From IMG/VR virus record IMGVR_UViG_3300043775_000777, positions 1-64,000 of that record: DNA of 64,000 bases, one strand, 5' to 3'. Both the position numbers and the translations under genes were made by a program. The DNA is from a virus. Under the pieces are notes generated by a model that had not been told where the DNA came from, did no database searches, and saw only the letters and a list, made by a program, of their open reading frames with translations. The number at the start of each line of letters is the position of its first letter. Positions within the stretch are counted from its first letter, which is position 1. Positions 8,096 through 18,392 of the stretch are shown here, piece after piece.

Positions 8096-11000
8096 ATGGC
8101 TACGTATCTACAAGGAGTCACAGATTATATACCACAGTTTCAACCCTTTCAACCGGATCTGAACTTTTATGCTAATGTAATGCAGACAAAGCAGACTCAG
8201 TATGATACAAACTGGAAGGCTTTAAACAAAATGTATAGTCAGTATTATTATGCTGACTTAACAAGAGATGGTAATATAAAAAAGAAAGATGAGTATTTAA
8301 ATAACATTGAGTTTAACCTTAAGAGAGTATCTCAATTAGATTTGTCACTTGAACAAAATGTTGCTCAAGCTACACAAGTATTCAAGCCTTTTTATGAAGA
8401 TAAAGGTTTGATGAAAGACATGGCTTGGACTAAAAACTATAACAACCAACTTAACCGTGCTGAGATATTCAGAAATTCAAATGAAACTGAACAAAGAACA
8501 CAATATTGGGAAGAGGGCGTTAGAGGAATGAACTATCTAAGAGATGAGTTTAAAGAAGCAACAGATGAAGATGCAATGGGTTTTCAAAATGCTGAGTATG
8601 TACCTAATGTAGATGTATTAGGTAAAGCAGAAAAGATTGCTAAAGACTCAGGTTTATCTATTGAAAAAGTAGATTTTAGTGATGGTGGTAAGTTTATTGT
8701 TAAAACCAAAAATGGTGAAGCACTTACTGAACCTTTACAAAAGTTATTTGAAGCTAGATTAGGTAGTGATCCGTCTATTCAATCTAAATATAAAATGCAA
8801 GCATATGTAGATAGAAAAGACTATGCTTATTCTAATGCTGCACAGTTTGGCGGAGACAAGAATGCTGCAGAAATGAAGTATCTTGAGAACAGTTTTAATG
8901 TGCTCAAAGCACAGAGTGATGCAAGATATAAACAACTTCAAGTTAACTCTTCTGTTTATGATAATCAAATAAAAGATATTCAAAAACAAATTGATAATGG
9001 TACTGCATCTCCTACAGCAAAGATGATGCTAGAGCAGTACAAAATGAATAAGGATATCAATGATAAAGTTTTGGCAAGAGCTGAGAATGAAAACAAAATG
9101 CTCAATGATGGTAAAAATAAAACTCCTTTAACTTCAACAGGGTTTACAAATCCTTATGGAGATCTTAAGTCATTAAGATATAAAGTAGATAATGGTATGG
9201 CATCATTACTTATGCAGAAAGATCTTGATGAAGCAGCTAATATCTATGCATATAGAGATATGGAAATAGATGTAGAAGCTAATCCATATAAGATCTTAGA
9301 AGAAAAGCAAAGAAATAGCATGCAGCTTATAGCAGCAAGAGAAGCTGCATCAATGAGATTAGCTGAATTCAAAAGCAATCTTCAAAAACAAAAAGACTAT
9401 GAAGATAATATCATAGAAAATGGTGCCGGCTACAGAGATGAAAAAGGTAACATACAGTTGTATGAAGATCAAAACATAGTAACCACTGAAGAAGAAAAGT
9501 CAGGAGGTGTTACTGGTTCTATTAACTTTAAAAATAAGAGCCGTGATATTTCTCAAATGACTAAGCAAGAGTTTCTTGATCCTTACTTCCAATCAACATT
9601 TGCTGTATTAGATCAAGCTATTGCTGATAAAAAAATGAGCAAACAAGAGGCTGGTAAAATACTTGGGTATAATAAAAATCAAGGTATATCTCTTGATGAC
9701 TTTATTAAGAAGTATAACACATATGGTGACTCTTGGTTAAGAAAACAAGTAGGGTCTAAAGGAGTTAGAGAAATCAGAAACAAAATGAATGAATGGATAG
9801 GTAATAACAGAGATCTAGATTTATTTACACAGAATGGTGAGAAGACGGCTCTATACAAAACTTATAGAGAGGCTAATATGAAGATGAATGACTATATGTT
9901 ATATATTAAATCAGATGAAAAATGGAAAAAAGAAACTTCTAAGTCTGTAATTACTGATCTTACTAGACAAGGTTATGATAAAGCTAAGTATTTGTATGAT
10001 GATAACGGCAATAAGAGAACTGAAAAAGAATACATAAGAGCTCTTCTTGATAATAAAGCAATTTCAAAAGATGAAATGGCAGAGTATATTGCTCAAGAAA
10101 AAATTCAAAAAGGAGAAGCTGGGTATAAAGCAGCTGTAGAATTAATTGGAATGAATGATTATTGGACTGCAAAAGGTGCACAGTTCCTTGATGTATTAGA
10201 CAGAGTAAATAAATTTTTAAAACCAATTGCGGCACCTAAACAATATATAGCTGAAAAAATATACGGAGTAGCTACTACACCATCAGTTAATTTTGATTAT
10301 GATGAATTAGTAAAAGCTGCAGGTAAAGCTTATTCAACTGAAAAAGTTATTAAAACACCACCTCCAAGAATCCCTGGAGGACCAACTGGATCTGGTACAG
10401 GTTTATTTGCAACAGGCTCATCAAGAATAACAGTTAATCCAAAAGTACATGGTGTTGGTTATGCACATTTTGCTGATGTAAGTAATGACTTAAAAACTTT
10501 TGGAATGGATAACATGGACAGAGTATCATTTTATGGTATCTCTAAAGATATGTATGATAAGTCTGGAAATAAACATAATGATGTTGGTAAAGCGGCATTA
10601 GATAAAATCCGTGAGGATATGCAGAAGAAAAAATCTTCTCTTGGAGCTTTTGAACTTAAAGTGTCTCCTATTGCTGGAGGTTCTGATAGAATGGCTGCAG
10701 TAAGAATAATACCAAATCTTGAATGGATTAAAGCTAATACAGCTAAGTTAAATTCAAAAGGAGGTATATCTGAACCTGGATTGTTTACACCAAATGAAGC
10801 AGCAGCAATTGCTAAACATGGTATTACATATTTTATGAATAATAAAAAGATGAATAGTAATATGTATAAGCAATCTTATCAATCACCAATGGAAAGTTAT
10901 GTTGAAACATTTGGTAAGTATGAATTAAATAGTATTGGTGGGGATCCAATGAAATCTTTTAAAGTAGAAAAGAATACATTAGGAACCGGTGACTATATTA

Positions 11001-11188
11001 CTACTGTTACCTATCCTTTATTTAATCCTGATACAGGTAAGTTAGAAAAACAAGTATATAGAAATAATGTAGGATTTACTGGTCAAAATCTAGAAAATTT
11101 AAGAGATGGAATGATCTATAACTTTATGGATGATGCGGATATACAGAATACATTACAGTATAATAACTTTGAAAACCTAGGTCAATAA
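8096..11188 (+). CDS. Large cargo-block virion protein (1,030 aa)
   Basis: Starts MATYLQGVTDYIPQFQPFQP. This N-terminus resembles a conserved protein in the cargo block of crAss-like phages, as far as I can judge by eye. The first 450 residues are charged and mostly helical in appearance, with long stretches suited to coiled coils. No signal peptide, membrane segment or catalytic motif is evident. The C-terminal 250 residues are more Gly-rich, with a PPPRIPGGPTGSGTG linker before a folded-looking domain. The stop codon shares one base with the next start (TAATG), so translation of the 2,400-aa protein is probably coupled to it. A role as an internal virion or ejection protein is inferred from position. 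Confidence 0.82.
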   Translation: MATYLQGVTDYIPQFQPFQPDLNFYANVMQTKQTQYDTNWKALNKMYSQYYYADLTRDGNIKKKDEYLNNIEFNLKRVSQLDLSLEQNVAQATQVFKPFYEDKGLMKDMAWTKNYNNQLNRAEIFRNSNETEQRTQYWEEGVRGMNYLRDEFKEATDEDAMGFQNAEYVPNVDVLGKAEKIAKDSGLSIEKVDFSDGGKFIVKTKNGEALTEPLQKLFEARLGSDPSIQSKYKMQAYVDRKDYAYSNAAQFGGDKNAAEMKYLENSFNVLKAQSDARYKQLQVNSSVYDNQIKDIQKQIDNGTASPTAKMMLEQYKMNKDINDKVLARAENENKMLNDGKNKTPLTSTGFTNPYGDLKSLRYKVDNGMASLLMQKDLDEAANIYAYRDMEIDVEANPYKILEEKQRNSMQLIAAREAASMRLAEFKSNLQKQKDYEDNIIENGAGYRDEKGNIQLYEDQNIVTTEEEKSGGVTGSINFKNKSRDISQMTKQEFLDPYFQSTFAVLDQAIADKKMSKQEAGKILGYNKNQGISLDDFIKKYNTYGDSWLRKQVGSKGVREIRNKMNEWIGNNRDLDLFTQNGEKTALYKTYREANMKMNDYMLYIKSDEKWKKETSKSVITDLTRQGYDKAKYLYDDNGNKRTEKEYIRALLDNKAISKDEMAEYIAQEKIQKGEAGYKAAVELIGMNDYWTAKGAQFLDVLDRVNKFLKPIAAPKQYIAEKIYGVATTPSVNFDYDELVKAAGKAYSTEKVIKTPPPRIPGGPTGSGTGLFATGSSRITVNPKVHGVGYAHFADVSNDLKTFGMDNMDRVSFYGISKDMYDKSGNKHNDVGKAALDKIREDMQKKKSSLGAFELKVSPIAGGSDRMAAVRIIPNLEWIKANTAKLNSKGGISEPGLFTPNEAAAIAKHGITYFMNNKKMNSNMYKQSYQSPMESYVETFGKYELNSIGGDPMKSFKVEKNTLGTGDYITTVTYPLFNPDTGKLEKQVYRNNVGFTGQNLENLRDGMIYNFMDDADIQNTLQYNNFENLGQ

Positions 11189-14100
11189 TGGCAGAAGAAA
11201 CACCTTTTAGTCCTTTAGATTCTTTAGGACCAGAATACGGAGGCATTAATGCTCCTAGATTAGATGCACAAGGTTTATCACCATTTGAAGGTGATATGCT
11301 TACGGATCCAAAAATTAATTTTCCAAAGCCGGAGAATTACTTTCCTGTGTTACCACAGGTTACAAACTTGGATAGACCTAATAGTTCTATTGAAAGAAAT
11401 GTTGTAAGGACTCCTGCAAACAATCCTAGTATAAAACCTAAAAAAGTTTCTGGAGCTCAGAATAAAGCAAGTATAACAAAATCTTTAGATGCTTTCTTTC
11501 AAGCTAATCAGAATAAAGACAACTATGCTAAAATCTATTCATACAATGCCGGACCAGATGGTAATGCATTTTATAAAAGATATGCAGCATATGGTCAAGA
11601 AACATTTGACAAGATTGGTTTTCACCCATTAAGAGATAATGAATCAAACTTTAATGCTCAGACATCTAGATGGGATGACTTTTCTAGAATGATGACACAT
11701 TCATTTATTCCTTTATTTTCTAGAGGTTTTGTATCAGGACCAAAGAGTTTATGGAAAATGGCTCATGGAGACTTTACAAGTTCAGACAGAGAAGATGCAA
11801 GAGTATATGAAGAAGCAGCCGGAATAGGTCAATCATCTAAAGGTGGTGTATTTGGATTTGCAAATAATACTATGATGAACTTTGGGTATACAGCAGGTAT
11901 TATAACTGAAGCTGTTGCTGAAGAAATTGCTGGTGCATTACTTGCTGCCCCTACAGGTGGTGCAAGTTTATTTGCAACTACTGCTAATATAGCAACTAAA
12001 GTTCCTAGAGCTTTAAGCTTAACACAAAGAGCAGTTAAAGGATATGATGCTGTAAAGACTACTCTTAAAAGTTTTGACAGTATAAATGCTGCAAGAAAGT
12101 TTTGGAATGCTGCAGCTTCTAATAAAACAGTATCTGCAATAGGTAGAGGTCTTAATCCTTTAGAGAATAGTTTTGAAGCATTTAAAGCTATTAAAGGCAC
12201 TGACAATATAACTGACTTAGCAGCACTTTCAAAAACTGCTGGTGGTTTTTATAGAGATATTAGAAAGATAAACATGGCTTTATCTGAAGCTAGACTTGAA
12301 GCTGGTATGGTTGAGAATAAAGTATATGATAAACTTTATCATGAAGCATACATGGCAAAAGGTGAACCACCATCAAACAAAGAACAAGCTGAATTAGAAA
12401 AACAAGCTAAGGATGCTTCATTGGAAACTTTGTTAGCTAATACAGCTCTCATATATGCATCTAACTCAATTACATTTAATAACATCACATCACCAAGAGG
12501 AGGTTTAAGAAACTTTATTAAATCTACTACTGATGATATATATGAAATAGCTGCAAGAGAAGGTCAGAAAGACTTTGGTAAACTTGGTAAAGTTATATAT
12601 GATAAAACAGCTAGACAGTTTGAGTTACAAAAGTCTAATCTAAAAACTTGGGCAAAAGGTTGGAGAAAAGATCCTATACATAAATCAATTGGTAGTACAA
12701 TAGGATATTTTAAAGCTAACTTTACAGAAGGTATTCAAGAGAACTTCCAGGAAGTAATTGCTCAGGCAAATGAAAGATACTATATAGATAGTTACAAAAG
12801 CCCTACTCTACAAACACAGTTGTATTCTAAAGGAGTAATTAAAGCTAATCTAAAACCTAAAGCTGATTACTATGCACAAGGTTTAAAAGATCAGTTTAAT
12901 TCACAAGGTCTTGAAACATTTGCATCTGGTTTCTTTATGGGAACATTAGCATCTCCATTAAATGCAGCTATTCCTTTTTTAAGTTCCACATATAATAGAA
13001 CTTTTGATAAAGAAGGTTTTGCTAAATGGAAAAAAGATCAAACAGCAATTGCAGAAAATCTTGTTAAAGATTTGAATGATGTTAAGATGAAAGACTTTAT
13101 GTCTGATAGAGTTATGAATACAGGAGCTCAAGATTTGATTAGCAAGATTAGAATAAATGCTAGTAAGAAAGGAGGTCTAGATGCTGAGACAGAATCATTT
13201 GTAAATGCAGTAAATACCATGAGAAGAACCGGTACATCTGGTATCTTTATGGATACTCTTAAATCATTTAAACAATATGATGACAAAGAGTTTGCAGATG
13301 CAATGAAAATTACTGAAGAACAAGTTCCTAAGTATAGAGGTAGAGTTGATAAAGCTATTGCTAGATTAAATAACATCAATAATATTTTTGAGAATGGTGA
13401 AAGAAAACACCCTAATCCTGTAAGCTTAGATAATTTAGGTGAAGAAGGAACACCTGAGTATGATGCTAAACTAGCTTTATATAAAGGTTGGAATGATTCT
13501 CTCCGGAATTATGCATTTTTCAATGAAGCATATAATGATGTTAAAGGAAGAAGAGCTAGTATCCAAAATAAGTATAATACTAATCCAAACTTTCAAAGTT
13601 TAAGCAGCACTGATAAATCTTTATTGTTTCAACCTGAAAGAATAATTGATGAGGTAAGACTGTTAAACACACAATTAGCATTAGAAAAAGATGGAGAAAA
13701 CAATGCTAAAAAAGTAAATGAATTAGAAAGCAGAATCCAACTTCTTTCTGAATTTGCAAAAGCTCACAAAGGATTTGATGAATACTTTAACAGAGCTGAT
13801 GAAGATAAAGTAAAGATTGTAAAAGAAGAGCTTCAGAAAAAGACAGGTAAAGAACCAACTGCAGAAGAAATAGCAGAAGAGTTAGACAAAAGAGTTGGGT
13901 CACTGGATAATGAAGAACTTAAAATGTTCCATTTACTTAATCTTAAGAATGCTCATAATAATTATTTAAAAACTCTTTCTAAAGATAAAGGTGATTACAT
14001 ATTTGATGAGCAAGCTGATGAAGCATTTGAACAACTTGTAGATTACTATAAACTTGGGCAAGAAGGAAAAGCTCTAGCTACGTATGTAGATATCATGAAC

Positions 14101-17100
14101 AACCCAGCGGAGTTCATGGAGTCTGCAAGAAGAAATGCTGAAGTAGCAAGAAAGTTCTATGACAGAAGAATAAAATACTTTGAAGATCTTGTTGCATCTG
14201 AGATGGGTAAAGTAAGAGATAATGCTCTATTGAATAAACTAGCTGATAATCAGTTGTATTTGAACAGAGAGGACATGGAGAATTATCTTGGAGACAAGAA
14301 CATCCCACCTTCTGAAATATATGACGGTAAAACTAAACAGATATACCCAGAAGGTAGTGAAGAATATAAGAAAATCTATGCAGAATACTTTGAGAAAAGA
14401 GCTGAGTTAAAGTCTCAACTAAAGCCTAAAAAGACTAATGTTGTTAAGAAAGACTATGAAGATAAGATCAATGAGTTAAAGCAAAAAATGCAAGATGAGA
14501 TTGATGCTTTACCAAAAGAAACTGTTAAAGAATATGGTGAAGACATTAAGAGAAAAGGTAAAAACAAATCTGTTAAAATTCAAGAGATTGCTGAGCAACT
14601 CCAACCGGAAGAGTATGTAGAAGTTGACTATAAAGATGCTATTGAACCAATGGTGTTTTATAAAGATGCTGCTGGTGAATTAAGATATGATAATGCTGAA
14701 GGTGATATAGTAGAAATACCTACAATCAAAACTAAATTTACAGAAGCTAAGAAGTTTACATATACTGAAAAAGCTGATGAAGCTGAGGTAAAAAAGATTC
14801 AGGATAGATATGAAGCAAGAATAGCAGAAGTAATGGATGCATATAATGCAGACATGCAAGATATAGAAACAGAAGAACCGTATGAAGAAGTAACACAGGA
14901 CTCAGACTTAACAGAGTATGCGGACTTTAGAAACATGCTATATTCTGAATTCTTAAAATATGTAGACACATTACCGCAAGAAGAGCAGGATGCTATCTAT
15001 GCAGATGATAATGTTACAGATGCAGAGTTTGAGAAATGGTATAGGCTTCCGGAAAATAAAAAATACTTTGACCAGTACAATAAAGAAAACAAACCTACCG
15101 GTCCAAAGAACAATGTAGTATTTACATTTGAAGGAACAGATATAGATACTAAAGATCTAAGTCTACCTGAAATAATAAAATACCGGGATAACATTAATAA
15201 TAAGATCAACAATATAAACAGTCAGTTAGAAACTGAGCAAGAGTTTCCGGATGATGAAGACCCGGATGTTATAGCAGATCTTAAAAAGCAGAAAAGAGCT
15301 TTAATGACAGATGTTAGAAATCTTAATGCTGTGATTAGCCGTAGACAATTTGAAGGTTTTCCTGCTGAAATAAAAGAAGCAGTTCAGAAGATTCAGATTC
15401 TTATTGAGAAACAAAAAGGTGTAGAAGAAAACTATTTACTTACTGAAGATGACCCGGTAACTGGTCTTAAAAAAGGAGAGACGGCTTATAGAATTAACAA
15501 GCTTATCCATAGAAGGGTAACTAATGCTATACAAGAAGTATTAGGTAAAGACTATGAATACCAAGGTAAGACACAAGTTGAGTCTGCATTTAATAATACT
15601 ATTGGTGTTAATGGTTTAAATCAAGATTCTATAAATGATTTTATATCACAGCTAAATGCACTACTAGAAATTAATAAACTTCCGGGTGCTAATGCTTTGT
15701 TTCTTGAAAAACTTACAGATCAATTAAGAGCTTTAGATGGTCTTACTCCTGAGCAAATTAAACTTGAAAAACAAAAAGATGTTTTACTTGACAAGTTAGA
15801 TGCAAAAGACAGAGATATTATTAAAGCTGAAGAAAATAACCTACCTGAAAGAGTAAACAATCTAGTAGCTCAAAAGAATGAAATACTTAAAGAACTAGCA
15901 GCTGTTGAGAAACAAATCAAAGGTGCTACAGCTCCTACAACTACTTCTACAACTACACCTGATATAAAAGCTAAAATAGCTGATATAGAAAAAAGAAGAA
16001 AAGAATCTATAATTTCATTTATTAAAAGTAGACCTAGAGTAAAACTTTCATCAAATGATGAAATTATTAAAGCTAAAGAAGAGTTAAGTAAACAAACTAC
16101 TGAAATTAACGATCAATATGATGCAGAGTATTTAGAAGCTGTTAAAAAAGGAGAAATACCTAAAGAAATGGCTATGAGTGCTATTTCAAGTGCAGATGGT
16201 TTAAACAGAAAAGCTTATAAAGAACTAGCTGCTTTAGGACAACAACCTGCTCAACCTGTTCAAGAAACTACAGCTAAAGAAGAAACTACTAGTCATAACA
16301 CTACAAAAGATATTGTTCTAAAGATGTTTGCTGAAGAAACATATCAAGATAGTAGAGATGCTGGTAACTTCTTAGATGATGCCAAAGATTATTTAGAGTC
16401 TGGTATTAAACCAAAGTTTGATGAGAGTAAAATATCTCAAGATGCCTATGATAACTTATTTGGTCCCGCAGGTTTCTTAACTGGTATAAAACAAAGAGTA
16501 GATGCCGGTGAGTTTTACTTAATTGGTAGAGGTCTTGTTGTTTATGATTCTGATATTACTAGACCTGACGGAACCAAAGACAGGATAGCAGGGGAGATTG
16601 ACTTATTATTAGCTACTAAAGATGGTATAATGATAGTGGATATCAAGTCTGGTGAGATGAGAAAGTGGACTAACTTTAACCAACTTAGTAAGGCTGAAGA
16701 TAAAAGAAACTATTCTAAAAGAGAAGAGTATACATTACAGCAAGGAGCTTATGCTACTATGTTAGAAAAAATGATAGACTATCCAGTATCAGGAATTGCT
16801 CTACTTGCTATTGAAAGAAGCTCAGACAAACAGACTAATGCAATGGTATCAGCAGGGAAACCTTCTGGAATGAGTATCTATTATGATCAAACATACCAAA
16901 AGAATCCTGATGGTACTTATAAGAGAAATCAATTTGGTGAACTAATATCTAAAGCTGCCCAAACTAAATTTTCAGATTGGATGGTTCCTTTGTATAGAGA
17001 AACTGTACAGGATAAGTTAGATATATTGTTTCCTCCCGGAGCTGTTAAATTTATGCCTGGTCTTAAAGAAAAAGCAATTAAAGAGTTTAATAATTATCTA

Positions 17101-18390
17101 GTGGACTTACAAAGTATTACAAATGAAGATACTAAACAAAACAAAACTGCATTAAATGAGATTGAGCAGAAAATAAATAACTTTGCTCAAAACAATAATC
17201 TTGACATTCCTGAAAATCTAAAAGAAGCTCTTAAAGAAAAGAAACTTGCTCTTGGTCAGGTAGTTGGTAAAAAGTTTATAGATAAAACTATTACTAAGTA
17301 TGAAGGTCTAGCTGCTCAAAGTAAATCTGAAGTAGATAAACTTGCTGCTAAACTTTCTACAATTAAATCTGATGTATCATTTGATAATATTAATCTAGCT
17401 CCTTCTAGTGCATTTATACAAGAACAGTTAAAACAAGATGAAGACTTTGCTGATAGATATGCAGTTCATGAAAGATTTAAAAATTCAACAGGGCAACCGA
17501 CTATAGGTCAGCTTACTGCTGCTGATACACTACATAAATCAGGAATTCTTACAGATGAAGAATATCAACCAATAGAAGATGGTGAATCTAATAAAGAAGA
17601 AGTATCTAAAATGATACATGAAGCTGTAAAAAGAATTCAGTATCTAAAAGCTAACAGTGAAACAAATGAAGAGTTAAATAAGTTTAAAGAATATCAGTCT
17701 CAGATTATCAAACTTATAACTACTGATAAAGTAAATCAATCTAACATAGGTATTGCTAATGCTCTTAAACTTGCTAATGCTAAAATTGCTGAAGGTGATG
17801 TTAAGATGGCATTGGATCTTGTAAATGCTGAAGTGTTTAAACTGGAATCTCAATTGAAATATACTACAAAAGAGTTTGTTCAAAATAAAATCCAAGAGAA
17901 AATTGATGATTTAAATAAAGTTACTGAAGCCATAATAACTACTACAGGTTATGTAGAAGAAGTCTTTGTCCCTGAGCAAGAAGTAGTAGAAGGAGAGCTT
18001 GAAGAGTTTGACAATGAAGACCAATTAGATAAAATTATTGTCAAAAAAGGCATGGATCTTTACAGAGATAATGCTAAATTTACTGTCCAAACTGTCCATA
18101 GAAATAATACTGTTACTCTTAGAGATAGTTCAGGTAATAAACTTACAGTTACTATGGAAGAACTAAATAAAAACTACAAGACTGAATCTGATTTATTAGG
18201 TCCTGAAGTTGCTCCAGAAGAAATAACTCTTACACCAGAAGAACAAGAATTTGTAAACCAATCTGAAGATAATGTAGATGCATTATTAGATAAAGATGAA
18301 GTAACAGATGCTCTAATGAATCAAGCGGATAAAATCAAATCTTCAGATGAAGCTGAGGATGCCTTATTAGATGACTTAAATTGTGAATAA
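11188..18390 (+). CDS. Giant virion protein (2,400 aa) with PD-(D/E)XK nuclease-like domain
   Basis: A giant, mostly helical and highly charged protein directly upstream of the polymerase gene. Residues about 215-275 contain Gly/Ala-rich hydrophobic stretches (GYTAGIITEAVAEEIAGALL) that could insert in a membrane. Long coiled-coil-like regions follow, then a Thr-rich linker near residue 1590. Residues about 1715-1900 fit a RecB/Cas4-type PD-(D/E)XK nuclease: GEID with Asp1805, an acidic-x-Lys pair Asp1818 and Lys1820 in IVDIKSG, then Gln1851/1852 and Tyr1855 in TLQQGAY. The C-terminus is acidic. It has a one-base overlap with the gene before and a 2-nt gap to the gene after. By analogy with crAss-like cargo proteins it is probably packaged and ejected. 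The nuclease call is motif-based. Confidence 0.85.
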   Translation: MAEETPFSPLDSLGPEYGGINAPRLDAQGLSPFEGDMLTDPKINFPKPENYFPVLPQVTNLDRPNSSIERNVVRTPANNPSIKPKKVSGAQNKASITKSLDAFFQANQNKDNYAKIYSYNAGPDGNAFYKRYAAYGQETFDKIGFHPLRDNESNFNAQTSRWDDFSRMMTHSFIPLFSRGFVSGPKSLWKMAHGDFTSSDREDARVYEEAAGIGQSSKGGVFGFANNTMMNFGYTAGIITEAVAEEIAGALLAAPTGGASLFATTANIATKVPRALSLTQRAVKGYDAVKTTLKSFDSINAARKFWNAAASNKTVSAIGRGLNPLENSFEAFKAIKGTDNITDLAALSKTAGGFYRDIRKINMALSEARLEAGMVENKVYDKLYHEAYMAKGEPPSNKEQAELEKQAKDASLETLLANTALIYASNSITFNNITSPRGGLRNFIKSTTDDIYEIAAREGQKDFGKLGKVIYDKTARQFELQKSNLKTWAKGWRKDPIHKSIGSTIGYFKANFTEGIQENFQEVIAQANERYYIDSYKSPTLQTQLYSKGVIKANLKPKADYYAQGLKDQFNSQGLETFASGFFMGTLASPLNAAIPFLSSTYNRTFDKEGFAKWKKDQTAIAENLVKDLNDVKMKDFMSDRVMNTGAQDLISKIRINASKKGGLDAETESFVNAVNTMRRTGTSGIFMDTLKSFKQYDDKEFADAMKITEEQVPKYRGRVDKAIARLNNINNIFENGERKHPNPVSLDNLGEEGTPEYDAKLALYKGWNDSLRNYAFFNEAYNDVKGRRASIQNKYNTNPNFQSLSSTDKSLLFQPERIIDEVRLLNTQLALEKDGENNAKKVNELESRIQLLSEFAKAHKGFDEYFNRADEDKVKIVKEELQKKTGKEPTAEEIAEELDKRVGSLDNEELKMFHLLNLKNAHNNYLKTLSKDKGDYIFDEQADEAFEQLVDYYKLGQEGKALATYVDIMNNPAEFMESARRNAEVARKFYDRRIKYFEDLVASEMGKVRDNALLNKLADNQLYLNREDMENYLGDKNIPPSEIYDGKTKQIYPEGSEEYKKIYAEYFEKRAELKSQLKPKKTNVVKKDYEDKINELKQKMQDEIDALPKETVKEYGEDIKRKGKNKSVKIQEIAEQLQPEEYVEVDYKDAIEPMVFYKDAAGELRYDNAEGDIVEIPTIKTKFTEAKKFTYTEKADEAEVKKIQDRYEARIAEVMDAYNADMQDIETEEPYEEVTQDSDLTEYADFRNMLYSEFLKYVDTLPQEEQDAIYADDNVTDAEFEKWYRLPENKKYFDQYNKENKPTGPKNNVVFTFEGTDIDTKDLSLPEIIKYRDNINNKINNINSQLETEQEFPDDEDPDVIADLKKQKRALMTDVRNLNAVISRRQFEGFPAEIKEAVQKIQILIEKQKGVEENYLLTEDDPVTGLKKGETAYRINKLIHRRVTNAIQEVLGKDYEYQGKTQVESAFNNTIGVNGLNQDSINDFISQLNALLEINKLPGANALFLEKLTDQLRALDGLTPEQIKLEKQKDVLLDKLDAKDRDIIKAEENNLPERVNNLVAQKNEILKELAAVEKQIKGATAPTTTSTTTPDIKAKIADIEKRRKESIISFIKSRPRVKLSSNDEIIKAKEELSKQTTEINDQYDAEYLEAVKKGEIPKEMAMSAISSADGLNRKAYKELAALGQQPAQPVQETTAKEETTSHNTTKDIVLKMFAEETYQDSRDAGNFLDDAKDYLESGIKPKFDESKISQDAYDNLFGPAGFLTGIKQRVDAGEFYLIGRGLVVYDSDITRPDGTKDRIAGEIDLLLATKDGIMIVDIKSGEMRKWTNFNQLSKAEDKRNYSKREEYTLQQGAYATMLEKMIDYPVSGIALLAIERSSDKQTNAMVSAGKPSGMSIYYDQTYQKNPDGTYKRNQFGELISKAAQTKFSDWMVPLYRETVQDKLDILFPPGAVKFMPGLKEKAIKEFNNYLVDLQSITNEDTKQNKTALNEIEQKINNFAQNNNLDIPENLKEALKEKKLALGQVVGKKFIDKTITKYEGLAAQSKSEVDKLAAKLSTIKSDVSFDNINLAPSSAFIQEQLKQDEDFADRYAVHERFKNSTGQPTIGQLTAADTLHKSGILTDEEYQPIEDGESNKEEVSKMIHEAVKRIQYLKANSETNEELNKFKEYQSQIIKLITTDKVNQSNIGIANALKLANAKIAEGDVKMALDLVNAEVFKLESQLKYTTKEFVQNKIQEKIDDLNKVTEAIITTTGYVEEVFVPEQEVVEGELEEFDNEDQLDKIIVKKGMDLYRDNAKFTVQTVHRNNTVTLRDSSGNKLTVTMEELNKNYKTESDLLGPEVAPEEITLTPEEQEFVNQSEDNVDALLDKDEVTDALMNQADKIKSSDEAEDALLDDLNCE

Positions 18391-18392
18391 TC

